NCBI GenBank assembly: GCA_022795735.1
Contig: JAAWHG010000024.1
Coordinates: 1 to 37,329, forward strand
Origin: Oscillospiraceae bacterium
Lineage (GTDB): Bacteria > Bacillota > Clostridia > Oscillospirales > Oscillospiraceae
Length of the DNA stretch: 37,329 bases
Direction: 5' to 3'
Shown: piece after piece, positions 8,525 through 16,814 of the stretch
Position numbering within the stretch: position 1 is the stretch's first letter
Layout of the letters: each line of letters opens with the position of its first letter
Notes under the pieces: generated by a model
Seen by the model: only the letters and a program-made list of their open reading frames with translations
What the model was told of the DNA's origin: nothing
Databases searched by the model: none
Program-made: the position numbers and the translations under genes

Positions 8525-9695
8525 GCCAGCGCACCGTCACTTTCTCGGTATTTTCCAGAGCCCCGGCAAGTAAGGACTCAATATCCAGCACCCCTTCTAT
8601 TCTTTCCACCTCGGCCAGCACCGGCTTGGTCTTCGGATGACGGGGGGTGAAGACCGTACAGCAGTCCTCATAGGGCAGAATGGAGGTCTCCATCGTCCCA
8701 ATCTTTCGGGCGCGGGAGACAATCTCCTCCTTATCCATCCCGATAAGCGGGTGAAACACCGGCATCTGAATCGCCGCGCCGGTGGCCGCCATGGCTTCCA
8801 TGGTCTGGCTCGCCACCTGGCCCAGATTTTCGCCGGTCACCAGGCATTTGCAGCCGTGGTCCCTCGCGATTCGTTCGGCGATGCGCATCATGAAGCGGCG
8901 CATGATGATGGTGAAATATTCCTCCGGACAGTTGTCCCGTATGGCCTCCTGTATTTTGGTAAAGCCTACCACGTCCACCGTCATGCGTCCGCTGTAGCGG
9001 GAGACCAGACGCGCCAGCTCCAGCACCTTTTCCTTGGCCTGCTCCGAGGTATACGGATAGGAGAAGAAGTGAATGCACTCGATCTCGACGCCCCGCTTGG
9101 CAATCATGTGGGCGGCAACCGGACTGTCGATGCCGCCCGACAGCAGTACCGCGGCCCGTCCGCCCGTCCCCGTGGGCAGGCCTCCCGCGCCCGGCTCGGC
9201 GGGGCCGTGGACGTAGGCCGCGTGGTCGCGGATTTCGACGTAAACCGTATAGTCGGGGTTGTGCACGTCCACCCGGACGTGGGGGAACGCTTCATGAACT
9301 CGCCCGCCGACCTCCTGGGAGATTTGGATGGAATTCAGCGGAAAGCCTTTGTCGGCCCGCTTGGATTCCACCTTGAAGCTCCCGGCGCAGGCGAGATCAT
9401 CCCCCAAATAATCGCGGACCACCTCAAAGATGGCGTCAATCGCCTTGTCGCACGGACGGCACCGGCATACCGAGGCGATGCCAAAGACGGTGTGGCAGGC
9501 CTCCCATGCCCCGTCGATGTCGCAGGAATCATTGTTGGGTTCGACGTAGATGGTGGACTGCTTCAAATAGACGTCGAAGCTGCCATAGGGGCGCATCCGG
9601 CGGGCGACGTTGGATTTCAGCTTATTTTCAAAGGAGAAGCGGTTGAGGCCCTTAAGGACCACCTCTCCCAGCTTCAGAAGAAACATTTCATTCAT
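8511..9695 (-). CDS. thiI: tRNA 4-thiouridine synthase ThiI
   Basis: A 394-residue enzyme that adenylates U8 of tRNA and inserts sulfur to give 4-thiouridine; it also can supply sulfur for thiamine. Domain order: N-terminal ferredoxin-like part, THUMP RNA-binding domain (about 60-165), then the PP-loop ATPase with the pyrophosphate motif S186-GGIDS-191. The E. coli-type C-terminal rhodanese domain is absent, as in most Firmicutes, where a dedicated cysteine desulfurase donates sulfur directly. Start is the ATG at 9695 (MNEMFLLKLGE) with GAGGG six bases upstream; a longer in-frame extension is unsupported. It overlaps pncC and follows comM by 31 bases. Confidence 0.95.
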   Translation of the reverse strand: MNEMFLLKLGEVVLKGLNRFSFENKLKSNVARRMRPYGSFDVYLKQSTIYVEPNNDSCDIDGAWEACHTVFGIASVCRCRPCDKAIDAIFEVVRDYLGDDLACAGSFKVESKRADKGFPLNSIQISQEVGGRVHEAFPHVRVDVHNPDYTVYVEIRDHAAYVHGPAEPGAGGLPTGTGGRAAVLLSGGIDSPVAAHMIAKRGVEIECIHFFSYPYTSEQAKEKVLELARLVSRYSGRMTVDVVGFTKIQEAIRDNCPEEYFTIIMRRFMMRIAERIARDHGCKCLVTGENLGQVASQTMEAMAATGAAIQMPVFHPLIGMDKEEIVSRARKIGTMETSILPYEDCCTVFTPRHPKTKPVLAEVERIEGVLDIESLLAGALENTEKVTVRWHGAC

Positions 9696-9726
9696 GTTAT
9701 ACCCTCGTTTTTTCCTAAAATAATTT

Positions 9727-11247
9727 TCAGCCCCGGCTGCCGAACTGGAAGGACCGGTAGCGCACCGCCTCGGCAATGTGGGCGGGCGCAATGTCCCCGC
9801 TCCCAGCCAGATCGGCAACCGTCCTGGCCACGCGCAGCACCCGGTCATAGCTGCGGGCGGTCATTCGAAGCTGCTCAAACGCCGCCTTCATCAGCTCGGT
9901 TGCCGCCGGGTCCAGCGCGCAGCTCTCCCGCAGCTCCTTTGGACCCATTTGGGCGTTGCAGCACGCCGTGCCGCCCCCAAACCGCCTGCGTTGCACCGCT
10001 CGGGCGGCGTCCACCCGTTTTTTGATTTCGGCGGAGGGCTCGGCGGTCCCCTTTCGGTTCAGGTCGCCGAAAGGCAGGGCGGGAACCTCTATGATGATGT
10101 CAATCCGATCCAGCAGCGGGCCGCTGATTTTGGACAGGTAACCGTCCACCGCGTTCTGCGTACAGGTACAGCGGCCGGAAGGGTCGCCGTACCAGCCGCA
10201 CTTGCAGGGGTTCATCGCGCACACCAGCATGAACTGCGCCGGATAGGAGACGCTGCCATTGACCCTGGAAATAACCACCAATCCATCCTCGAGCGGCTGC
10301 CGGAGCGCCTCCAACGTGTCCCGGTGAAATTCGGGCAGCTCGTCCAGGAAGAGCACCCCTTGATGGGCCAGCGAAATCTCCCCCGGCTTGGGGACGCTCC
10401 CGCCGCCGGCCAGCGCGGACGCCGACGCCGTGTGGTGCGGGCTCCGGAAGGGCCGCCGGGTCAGCAGCGGCGCGCCGGCGTTCAGAAGGCCCAGCACCGA
10501 GTGGACCTTGGTCGCCTCCAGCGCCTCGGCGCGGGTCATATCGGGCAGAATGGAGGGCAGACGCTTGGCGAGCATACTCTTTCCCGAGCCGGGCGGGCCA
10601 ATCAGCAGGACGTTGTGACCTCCCGCAGCGGCGACCTCCAGGGCCCGCTTGGCGTTTTCCTGACCCTTGACATCGGAAAAATCCGGAAAGGCCGCCTCGT
10701 CCCCCTCCGGAAGCCAAGGCGGCGCGGGGGTGATGGGGTTCTCTCCCCGAAGATGGGCGGCCAACTGTGCCACATCTCGAACCGGAAAGACCCGCAGCCC
10801 GTCCGCGAGGGTCGCCTCGGCGGCGTTGGCTGCGGGGACGTAGAGCTCCTCCACGCCCGCCTCTTTTGCCGCCAGGGCCATGGACAGCACGCCATGGACG
10901 GGGCGGAGCCTGCCCTCGAGACTCAGTTCGCCGATAAAGGCCGCCTCATGCTCCGGCAAACGCAGGTCCCCGGCGGCGGCCAGGATGCAGAGCAGCATGG
11001 GCAAATCGTAGAGCGTGCCCGACTTCCTGGTCCCGGCGGGAGCCAGGTTGACCGTGATCCGGCTGACCGGGTATTTGAAGCCGCAGCTCTTTACCGCCGC
11101 CCGGACGCGGTCGGTCGCCTCCCGTACCGCCACGTCGGGCAGACCCACCACCTCGGTCTTGGGCAGGCCGTTGGAGATAAAGCATTCCACCTGGACCTCG
11201 TAGCCCACAATTCCGGTCAGGCCCAACGAACGCACGGTACAGAACAC
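9727..11247 (-). CDS. comM: YifB/ComM family Mg chelatase-like AAA+ ATPase
   Basis: A 506-residue AAA+ helicase-like protein. Order: Lon-protease-like N-terminal domain (about 1-170), Mg-chelatase-type AAA+ core with Walker A G217-PPGSGKS-224 and a Walker B region LFLDELPEF, and a C-terminal Mg-chelatase helical domain ending RSFQFGSRG. In Vibrio and Haemophilus, ComM drives branch migration during natural transformation. A cysteine-containing insert (CAMNPCKCGWYGDPSGRCTC) is typical of the family. Start is GTG at 11247 with GGAGGG seven bases upstream; the ATG at 11252 is out of frame. It is the first gene of the minus-strand cluster and is preceded by a strong promoter. Confidence 0.94.
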   Translation of the reverse strand: MFCTVRSLGLTGIVGYEVQVECFISNGLPKTEVVGLPDVAVREATDRVRAAVKSCGFKYPVSRITVNLAPAGTRKSGTLYDLPMLLCILAAAGDLRLPEHEAAFIGELSLEGRLRPVHGVLSMALAAKEAGVEELYVPAANAAEATLADGLRVFPVRDVAQLAAHLRGENPITPAPPWLPEGDEAAFPDFSDVKGQENAKRALEVAAAGGHNVLLIGPPGSGKSMLAKRLPSILPDMTRAEALEATKVHSVLGLLNAGAPLLTRRPFRSPHHTASASALAGGGSVPKPGEISLAHQGVLFLDELPEFHRDTLEALRQPLEDGLVVISRVNGSVSYPAQFMLVCAMNPCKCGWYGDPSGRCTCTQNAVDGYLSKISGPLLDRIDIIIEVPALPFGDLNRKGTAEPSAEIKKRVDAARAVQRRRFGGGTACCNAQMGPKELRESCALDPAATELMKAAFEQLRMTARSYDRVLRVARTVADLAGSGDIAPAHIAEAVRYRSFQFGSRG

Positions 11248-11277
11248 GGCATTTCCCTCCTCTTTTTTCTTTTCTTT

Positions 11278-11306
11278 ACTATACTGTATTTTCTCGTAAA
11301 ATTCAA
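11278..11306 (-). promoter_or_regulatory. Promoter of comM-thiI-pncC-yycHI cluster
   Basis: On the minus strand TTGAAT (11306-11301), 17-base spacer, TATAGT (11283-11278), about 31 bases upstream of the comM GTG. Confidence 0.75.
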
Positions 11307-11371
11307 ACTATTCTTTCAGCGGCCTTGATCTCCCCTGTCAGCACGATTTTCCCCATGTCGGGCAATCCCGG

Positions 11372-11400
11372 TTGAATTTCCGGGCAATCTGTGCTATGTT
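11372..11400 (+). promoter_or_regulatory. Promoter of nucleoside kinase gene
   Basis: TTGAAT (11372-11377), 17-base spacer, TATGTT (11395-11400) with an extended -10 TG at 11392-11393. Divergent from the comM promoter within a 252-base intergenic region that otherwise holds nothing recognisable. Confidence 0.6.
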
Positions 11401-11499
11401 AGTCTCATAGGCATCCCCCCTGGACGGCGGAATGCCTGCCGTCAGCAATTTCATCACCGAGCCTGTGACAAAAAAGGACGGGAAACGGAGGCATACATA

Positions 11500-13173
11500 A
11501 TGGAAAATACATCAAAGCTTATGCAAGTCACCGTAAACGGCAAGGTCTGCGCCTACCCCGCCGGCACAACCTACGGGGCAATCGCGAAGGACTTTCAAGA
11601 CGACTATCAGAATGATATTCTGCTGGTAAAACGGAACCAAAAGCTCATGGAGCTCCACAAAAAGTTGGACCGGGACTGCACACTGACCATGCTGACCGCC
11701 CGGGATAAGCCCGGCATGCAAACCTATGAGCGCAGCGTGGTCTTTCTCATGCTCAAGGCCTTGTACGATGTGGTGGGGGCGGCACAGATTCAAAAGATTT
11801 CGGTGGAATACTCCATCAGCCGGGCGCTGTTCTGTCTGGCCAAGGGCGCGTTTACCCTGGACAGGGCCCTCTTGGACAAGGTGGAAGCCAGAATGCGGGA
11901 GCTGGCCGACGCGGCCCTTCCCATTTGCAAGGAGTCCATTCAAACCGAAGATGCCATCACCCTGTTTCACAACGCCAACATGCCGGGCAAGGCCAGCCTT
12001 CTCCAATACCGCATCAACTCCCGCGTCAATATCTACACACTGGACGGCTTTCATGATTATTTTTACGGCTACATGGCGCCGGACACCAGCTATCTGAAGG
12101 TGTTCGGCCTGGAGCTGTACGACCATGGTTTTCTGCTCCGCCTGCCCAGCGAGGCAGATCCCAAGACCCTTGCTCCCTTTACCCCCTCTGTCCGGGTCGC
12201 CCGGGAGATGTATGACGCCACCATCCAGTTGGAAAAGCTGGGAATCAATATGGTGGGCGAGCTGAACGACGCCATTGCCACCGACCGCGCCATGGACATC
12301 ATTCTGGCGCAGGAGGCGCTGATGGAAAAGCGGATCGGGGATATCGCGCAGGAGATCGCCAACCGTCCCGGCGTCCGGTTTGTGATGATCGCCGGTCCCT
12401 CCTCCTCCGGCAAGACAACCTTCTCCCACCGCCTGTCCGCCCAGCTCCGGGCCTGCGGGCTCAAGCCCCACCCCATCGCCACCGATAACTATTTTGTGGA
12501 CCGGGTCAACACCCCGCTGGACGAAAACGGGCAGTATGACTTTGAGTGTCTGGACGCCATGGACGTCAAGCAGTTCAACACCGACATGGTCCGGCTGCTG
12601 AATGGGGAGACGGTGGAGCTGCCCCGCTTCAACTTCAAAAAGGGTGCGCGCGAATATGCCGGGGATTATATGACTTTCGGCCCCCAAGACGTATTGGTCA
12701 TCGAGGGCATCCACTGTCTGAATGACCGCTTTACCCACTCCCTGCCCAGCGAGAGCAAGTTTAAAATCTATATTAGCTGCCTCACGACGCTGAACATTGA
12801 CAACCATAACCGCATCCCCACCACCGACGCCCGGTTGCTGCGCCGCATTCAGCGGGACGCCAGGGCCCGGGGCACCACGGCGCAGGCCACCATTGAAATG
12901 TGGCCCTCCGTCCGGCGGGGGGAGCATCGGAATATCTTCCCCTTCCAGGACAGTGCCGACACAGTGTTCAACTCCGCCCTGGTTTACGAGACGGCCCTCC
13001 TCAAGCCCTACATTGAGCCGCTGCTGTTCCACGTCCCGCGCGACAGCGACGCCTATATTGAGGCAAAGCGGCTGCTGAAATTCCTGAACTATTTCCTCCC
13101 CATCCCGGCGGACAACATTCCCAAAACCTCCCTGATTCGGGAGTTCATCGGTGGGGGTTGTTACCATATATAA
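11500..13173 (+). CDS. TGS-domain nucleoside (uridine) kinase
   Basis: A 557-residue fusion common in Clostridia. The N-terminus (about 5-65, LMQVTVNGKVCAYPAGTTYG) resembles the TGS domain of threonyl-tRNA synthetase, followed by a segment resembling the synthetase's second additional domain, and then a uridine kinase/phosphoribulokinase P-loop domain from about residue 285. Walker A is G299-PSSSGKTT-307; the kinase-family DNYF and RRIQRDARARGT elements follow. By homology it phosphorylates uridine/cytidine, but the synthetase-like front end is of unknown purpose (perhaps nucleotide or RNA sensing). ACGGAGG lies upstream of the ATG at 11500. The downstream aldolase gene begins 20 bases after its stop, so the two are likely co-transcribed. 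Confidence 0.88.
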   Translation: MENTSKLMQVTVNGKVCAYPAGTTYGAIAKDFQDDYQNDILLVKRNQKLMELHKKLDRDCTLTMLTARDKPGMQTYERSVVFLMLKALYDVVGAAQIQKISVEYSISRALFCLAKGAFTLDRALLDKVEARMRELADAALPICKESIQTEDAITLFHNANMPGKASLLQYRINSRVNIYTLDGFHDYFYGYMAPDTSYLKVFGLELYDHGFLLRLPSEADPKTLAPFTPSVRVAREMYDATIQLEKLGINMVGELNDAIATDRAMDIILAQEALMEKRIGDIAQEIANRPGVRFVMIAGPSSSGKTTFSHRLSAQLRACGLKPHPIATDNYFVDRVNTPLDENGQYDFECLDAMDVKQFNTDMVRLLNGETVELPRFNFKKGAREYAGDYMTFGPQDVLVIEGIHCLNDRFTHSLPSESKFKIYISCLTTLNIDNHNRIPTTDARLLRRIQRDARARGTTAQATIEMWPSVRRGEHRNIFPFQDSADTVFNSALVYETALLKPYIEPLLFHVPRDSDAYIEAKRLLKFLNYFLPIPADNIPKTSLIREFIGGGCYHI

Positions 13174-13193
13174 CCCAAAAAAGGAGCCAGTTT

Positions 13194-14486
13194 ATGAACA
13201 TTCAATACATTCATCCCGCCGATCAGCTTGTCATGTTCATGCAGCGGATTTACGACAAGGGTCTGACTACCATGTCGGGCGGCAATCTCTCCATCATGGA
13301 CGACAGCGGCAACATTTGGATTACCCCCGCCGGTGTGGATAAGGGTTCCTTGACCCGACGGGATATTATCTGCGTCAAGCCGGACGGTTCCATCACCGGC
13401 CCGCACAGGCCCTCCTCGGAGCTGCCCTTCCACATTTCAGTCTACAAAATGCGGCCCGACCTCCACGCCGTGCTGCACGCCCATTCCCCCGCTCTTGTGG
13501 CCTTTTCCACCGTCCGCCGGATTCCCGATCTGGATATCATTCCCACCGTCCGCAAGGTCTGCCCCGAGGTGCGGATTGCGGAATACGCCATCCCCGGCAG
13601 CGACAAACTTGGGGAAAACATCGGCAAGATTTTCGCGGAAAACTGCGACATCGCGCTTCTGGAAAACCATGGCGTCTGTATTGGGGCCGCTGATATGTTC
13701 ACCGCTTTCCAACGCTTTGAGACCCTCAACTACACCGCAACCCTTGAGGTGCTCGCAACCAAGGTCGGCAAGGTGCATCCGCTGTCCGCCGGCGCGTACC
13801 GCTTGAGCGAGACCTCCTACCATCTTAAGATGGACGACTTTATCCCGAACTCCCACTCCTCCGAGGAGCTTGCCGCGCGGCGCGACATGATTGCGATGAT
13901 TCGCCGTTCGTACAAAATGGGGCTGTTTACCGCCACCCATGGGACCTATTCGGTTCGTCTGGCCGATGGGAGCTTTTTAATCACGCCGTTTAATCGTGAC
14001 CGCGCTTATCTGGAGCCAGAAGACCTTGTCCGGGTCAAGGCCGGGATGAAGGAGCTCGGAAAAACCCCCTCCCGGGCGGTCCGGCTGCATGAGATGATTT
14101 ATCAGAATAATCCTGGGATTAACGCCGTTCTGCTCGCGCACCCGGTTCACGCCATGGCTTTTGCCGTAACCGATACGCCGTTTGACGCACGTACCATTCC
14201 GGAGAGCTATGTTATGCTGCGCAGTGTGAAAAAGCTTCCCTATCAGGAGATTTACTCCAATCCCGAGACCCTTTCCAGGGAGTTGGACGAGGTTTGCCCC
14301 GCCGTCATGGTTGAAAATGACAGCGTGATCGTTGTGGGCGCGACCTTGCTTCAGGCGTTTGACCGGCTTGAGGTGCTGGAATCTACCTCGCAGTCGATTA
14401 TTAACTCGTTTGCAATCGGGGAGATTGTCCGTATTTCTGACAGCGAGATTGCCGAAATTAAAAAGGCATTTAATCTAAAAGATTAA
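13194..14486 (+). CDS. Tandem class II aldolase/adducin family protein
   Basis: A 430-residue protein built of two class II aldolase/adducin domains (about 1-215 and 220-430), whereas classical enzymes such as L-fuculose-phosphate aldolase have one. The first domain has the full metal site and base: E76 in SSELPFH, H95-x-H97, and H159 in ENHG. In the second, the equivalent glutamate is absent (PSRAVRLHE), the His pair is H316-PV-H319, and the third His is replaced (NDSVIVVG). So the second half is probably structural or binds something else. Start ATG 13194 has AAGGAG seven bases upstream; an in-frame ATG at 13158 overlaps the preceding gene. Sugar-phosphate substrate unknown. Confidence 0.88.
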   Translation: MNIQYIHPADQLVMFMQRIYDKGLTTMSGGNLSIMDDSGNIWITPAGVDKGSLTRRDIICVKPDGSITGPHRPSSELPFHISVYKMRPDLHAVLHAHSPALVAFSTVRRIPDLDIIPTVRKVCPEVRIAEYAIPGSDKLGENIGKIFAENCDIALLENHGVCIGAADMFTAFQRFETLNYTATLEVLATKVGKVHPLSAGAYRLSETSYHLKMDDFIPNSHSSEELAARRDMIAMIRRSYKMGLFTATHGTYSVRLADGSFLITPFNRDRAYLEPEDLVRVKAGMKELGKTPSRAVRLHEMIYQNNPGINAVLLAHPVHAMAFAVTDTPFDARTIPESYVMLRSVKKLPYQEIYSNPETLSRELDEVCPAVMVENDSVIVVGATLLQAFDRLEVLESTSQSIINSFAIGEIVRISDSEIAEIKKAFNLKD

Positions 14487-14573
14487 CGTTTTCTAAATAC
14501 TTCAACAATTTTTATGGTAACGATATTTTTGAGCTTTACACAGCAACGCTCAAACATCAATCATAAAAACGCA

Positions 14574-14599
14574 GGGGCGGCACATCACCGTGCTGCCCC
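14574..14599. terminator. Hairpin between aldolase gene and rubrerythrin
   Basis: GGGGCGGCAC (14574-14583) pairs with GTGCTGCCCC (14590-14599), ten pairs including one G-U, loop ATCACC. Read on the minus strand it is followed by GCGTTTTT, on the plus strand by no T-run. It may be a second terminator for rubrerythrin or a transcript-end hairpin for the aldolase gene. The rest of 14487-14780 shows no gene. Confidence 0.5.
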
Positions 14600-14708
14600 C
14601 GTTACATTATAATCGGGCAGAAAGCCGCTTAATATCCGTGCACTTTATTCGAGTTGTACATGTGAAAGTTGAAAAAGTGGATACCGGGCGGGCGTTGCAC
14701 ATTGGCGC

Positions 14709-14742
14709 AAAAAAGAGGGGAACAGGTTTCCCCATTCCCCTC
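14709..14742 (-). terminator. Rubrerythrin terminator
   Basis: On the minus strand GAGGGGAA (14742-14735) pairs with TTCCCCTC (14722-14715) around a 12-base loop and runs straight into TTTTTT. It is about 40 bases past the rubrerythrin stop. Confidence 0.85.
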
Positions 14743-14780
14743 AAAAAGTGCTGAAATTGTGGTAAATTGCAGGGTTTTAC

Positions 14781-15323
14781 TTAGCCGAAGTACCGCTCCA
14801 GCAGGCCCTTGAACGCCTTGCCGTGGCGGGCCTCGTCCCGGGCCATCTCATGCACGGTGTCGTGGATGGCGTCCAGGCCCAGCTCCTTGGCCTTCTTAGC
14901 CAGTTGGGTCTTGCCGTCGGTGGCGCCGTTCTCGGCGTCAACGCGCATCTGAAGGTTTTTCTTGGTGGAGTCGGTGACAACCTCGCCCAACAGCTCGGCA
15001 AACTTGGCGGCATGCTCGGCCTCCTCGTAGGCAGCCTTCTCCCAATACAGGCCAATCTCCGGGTAACCCTCGCGGAACGCCACGCGGGCCATAGCCAAAT
15101 ACATGCCGACCTCGCTGCACTCGCCGGTAAAGTTAGCGCGCAGGCCTTCCTTGATCTCCTCGGGCACGTCGGAGGCCACGCCGACCACATGTTCAGCGGC
15201 CCAGTTCATGTCGCCCTTCTGCTCGACAAACTTGGAAGCGGGAACGCCGCACTGCGGGCACTTCTCAGGGGGCGTATCGCCCTCATGCACGTAACCACAG
15301 ACGGAACAAACAAACTTTTTCAT
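14781..15323 (-). CDS. Reverse rubrerythrin
   Basis: A 180-residue non-haem iron peroxidase of the reverse type: rubredoxin first, ferritin-like diiron domain second. The rubredoxin cysteines are C6xxC9 and C22xxC25. The diiron helices show the carboxylate and ExxH ligands in [25 protein letters not shown] and [11 protein letters not shown]. In anaerobic clostridia these proteins take electrons from NADH through rubredoxin reductase and reduce hydrogen peroxide and oxygen to water. Start ATG 15323 has GGAGG eight bases upstream; a second in-frame ATG five codons earlier overlaps that site. It lies directly downstream of a PerR-type regulator, the usual repressor of such genes. Confidence 0.95.
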   Translation of the reverse strand: MKKFVCSVCGYVHEGDTPPEKCPQCGVPASKFVEQKGDMNWAAEHVVGVASDVPEEIKEGLRANFTGECSEVGMYLAMARVAFREGYPEIGLYWEKAAYEEAEHAAKFAELLGEVVTDSTKKNLQMRVDAENGATDGKTQLAKKAKELGLDAIHDTVHEMARDEARHGKAFKGLLERYFG

Positions 15324-15365
15324 ATAAATTACCTCCATAATTTAATTAACATAAATAATATGACT

Positions 15366-15388
15366 AAAAAACAGCATCGCTGTCTTTT
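15366..15388 (-). terminator. Terminator between perR and rubrerythrin
   Basis: On the minus strand a short stem ACAGC-GAT-GCTGT (15383-15371) flanked by an A-run and a T-run (GCTGTTTTTTAG), beginning at the perR stop codon. The stem is short, so read-through into rubrerythrin is likely. Confidence 0.55.
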
Positions 15389-15783
15389 TACCTGGTTTTT
15401 ACACAACTCCGGCAAAGTCCGGAGAAGGTAACGGCACAGCCCTCGATTCGTCCGCCGGTTAGGGCCTCGGCTTGTCCCGCCATCGCTTCCAGAGAGGCCA
15501 GTCCCGGCAGATCTATCACCTCGCCACAGCACTGGCAGATAAAATGCGCATGGGGCGAGACATCCCCGTCGAAACGCTCCAGCCCACCTACCACGCCTAC
15601 CGAGGCAACCACCCCCTCTTCCAGAAAAAGACGAAGGTTGCGATAGACCGTTCCCCGGCTCAAGTCTGGAATCTCCGGCTTGAGCCGGTCGTAAATCCAT
15701 TCCGCGCTGGGATGCCGTCTGGTGCTGCGAATGCAGGCGAGAATCGCGTCCCGCTTTTTCGAACGCTTCCGCGTTTTTTCCAT
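15388..15783 (-). CDS. perR: PerR-type Fur family peroxide regulator
   Basis: A 131-residue Fur-family repressor. Winged-helix DNA-binding part: residues 8-80 with SRGTVYRNLRLF as recognition helix. The regulatory metal ligands typical of PerR can be matched: H24 (RHPSAE), D72, H78-x-H80 and D91, the Asp rather than Glu at the last position favouring PerR over Fur. A structural zinc site is formed by C83xxC86 and C124xxC127. PerR senses peroxide by iron-catalysed oxidation of its histidines and represses rubrerythrin-like genes; rubrerythrin is the next gene. Start ATG 15783 has GGAGAT upstream. An imperfect AT-rich palindrome at 15799-15811 could be an autoregulatory operator, a weak suggestion. 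Confidence 0.87.
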   Translation of the reverse strand: MEKTRKRSKKRDAILACIRSTRRHPSAEWIYDRLKPEIPDLSRGTVYRNLRLFLEEGVVASVGVVGGLERFDGDVSPHAHFICQCCGEVIDLPGLASLEAMAGQAEALTGGRIEGCAVTFSGLCRSCVKTR

Positions 15784-15826
15784 AAAGGTTATCTCCAAAA
15801 TAGGAATTATTCTTGTTGTTGCCCAA

Positions 15827-15855
15827 ATCATATCACAGGAGGACCGCTTTGTAAA
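15827..15855 (-). promoter_or_regulatory. perR promoter
   Basis: On the minus strand TTTACA (15855-15850), 17-base spacer, TATGAT (15832-15827). Start codon about 44 bases downstream. Confidence 0.75.
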
Positions 15856-15938
15856 GGGGCAATTTCAAAAAAACAACCGCTGCCGTCAGACACGGCTGAT
15901 TTTTGTATATTTTGAAAAAAGACGCCTGGAAAAAAGGA

Positions 15939-15967
15939 TTGAATTTTTGCTTCCTTTCGTCTATAAT
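15939..15967 (+). promoter_or_regulatory. Promoter of the MinD-like gene
   Basis: TTGAAT (15939-15944), 17-base spacer, TATAAT (15962-15967), divergent from the perR promoter about 85 bases away. Confidence 0.8.
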
Positions 15968-16003
15968 GATGGTATCGTATTTATTTCAGAGGAGGCTATT
16001 CGG

Positions 16004-16744
16004 TTGGGGCAGGTAGTTGCAGTCATCTCTGGAAAGGGCGGCACGGGCAAAACCTGCCTGACGGCTGCCGTGGCCTCCTGCTTGGCCGCCGAGGCGCAAA
16101 GGGTCCTGTGCATCGACTGCGACGCCGGTCTGCGGAATTTGGACATCCCCCTGGGGCTGAGCGCTGAGGCCGCCATCCCTTTTACAGCCGTCATGGATGG
16201 CGACTGTGATTTGGACGCCGCAGCCGTGCATCCCAAGATTCCCGGTTTGCACCTGCTGACCGCTCCGGTCACCCGCACGGCCGAGGAGTTGGATGATGAG
16301 GCTTTCAGTCAGTTGGTCGCCAAGGCGCGGGAACAATTCGACTGGTGCTTTCTGGACGCTCCCGCCGGCGTCGGCGCCGGCTTTCACCTGACGGTCCGCA
16401 ACGCCGACCGCGCCCTGATTGTCTCGGGCGCGGACCCCGCCACCATGCGCGACGCGTCCCGCACCGCCGATCTCGCGGAACTAGACGGCGTCCGGCAGAT
16501 GGAGCTGGTGGTCAACCGCGTGGCTCCGCAAATCTACCGCCGGACCGGCGCAACGGTGGACGACGTCATGGACGGCGTTGGCCTGCCTCTGTTAGGGGTG
16601 GTCCCGGAGGATGTGAATGTCACGCTGGCCGCAGCCCGTCAGGTCCCCCTGGTTCTTTACTCCAACAGGGGCGCCTCGGTGGCCTGTTTACACATCGCCC
16701 GCCGGCTTCGGGGGATTAAGGCGCCCCTTCTGCGGATTAAATAA
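16004..16744 (+). CDS. minD: MinD/ParA-like ATPase
   Basis: A 246-residue deviant-Walker ATPase. Walker A is at residues 8-17 (ISGKGGTGKT, with the signature Lys11); the switch region CIDCDAGLRNLDIPLGL and the Walker B FLDAPAGVGAGF follow, all as in MinD, which positions the division septum. The C-terminus (ARRLRGIKAPLLRIK) is basic and could form the MinD membrane-targeting helix. Start is TTG at 16004 with GGAGG eight bases upstream; longer in-frame readings would run over the perR promoter. No MinC or MinE is nearby. The next gene is a methylglyoxal-synthase homologue, an adjacency also seen in clostridial minCDE-rodA-mgsA clusters, so this may be a reduced version of that locus. Confidence 0.85.
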   Translation: MGQVVAVISGKGGTGKTCLTAAVASCLAAEAQRVLCIDCDAGLRNLDIPLGLSAEAAIPFTAVMDGDCDLDAAAVHPKIPGLHLLTAPVTRTAEELDDEAFSQLVAKAREQFDWCFLDAPAGVGAGFHLTVRNADRALIVSGADPATMRDASRTADLAELDGVRQMELVVNRVAPQIYRRTGATVDDVMDGVGLPLLGVVPEDVNVTLAAARQVPLVLYSNRGASVACLHIARRLRGIKAPLLRIK

Positions 16745-16814
16745 CCTTTGTTCGTCCCGCCCTGCCATTTTGCATATCATTCGGAATCCGATTTGCTGAG
16801 AGACGGAGCTATTT

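Noticed and set aside
9778..11328. 516-residue plus-strand frame opposite comM
   Set aside because: Antisense to a clear AAA+ gene and it runs across the comM promoter; Gly/Arg/Gln-rich product typical of shadow frames in GC-rich DNA.
11512..13167. 551-residue minus-strand frame opposite the nucleoside kinase
   Set aside because: The plus-strand product has intact kinase motifs; the antisense product has none.
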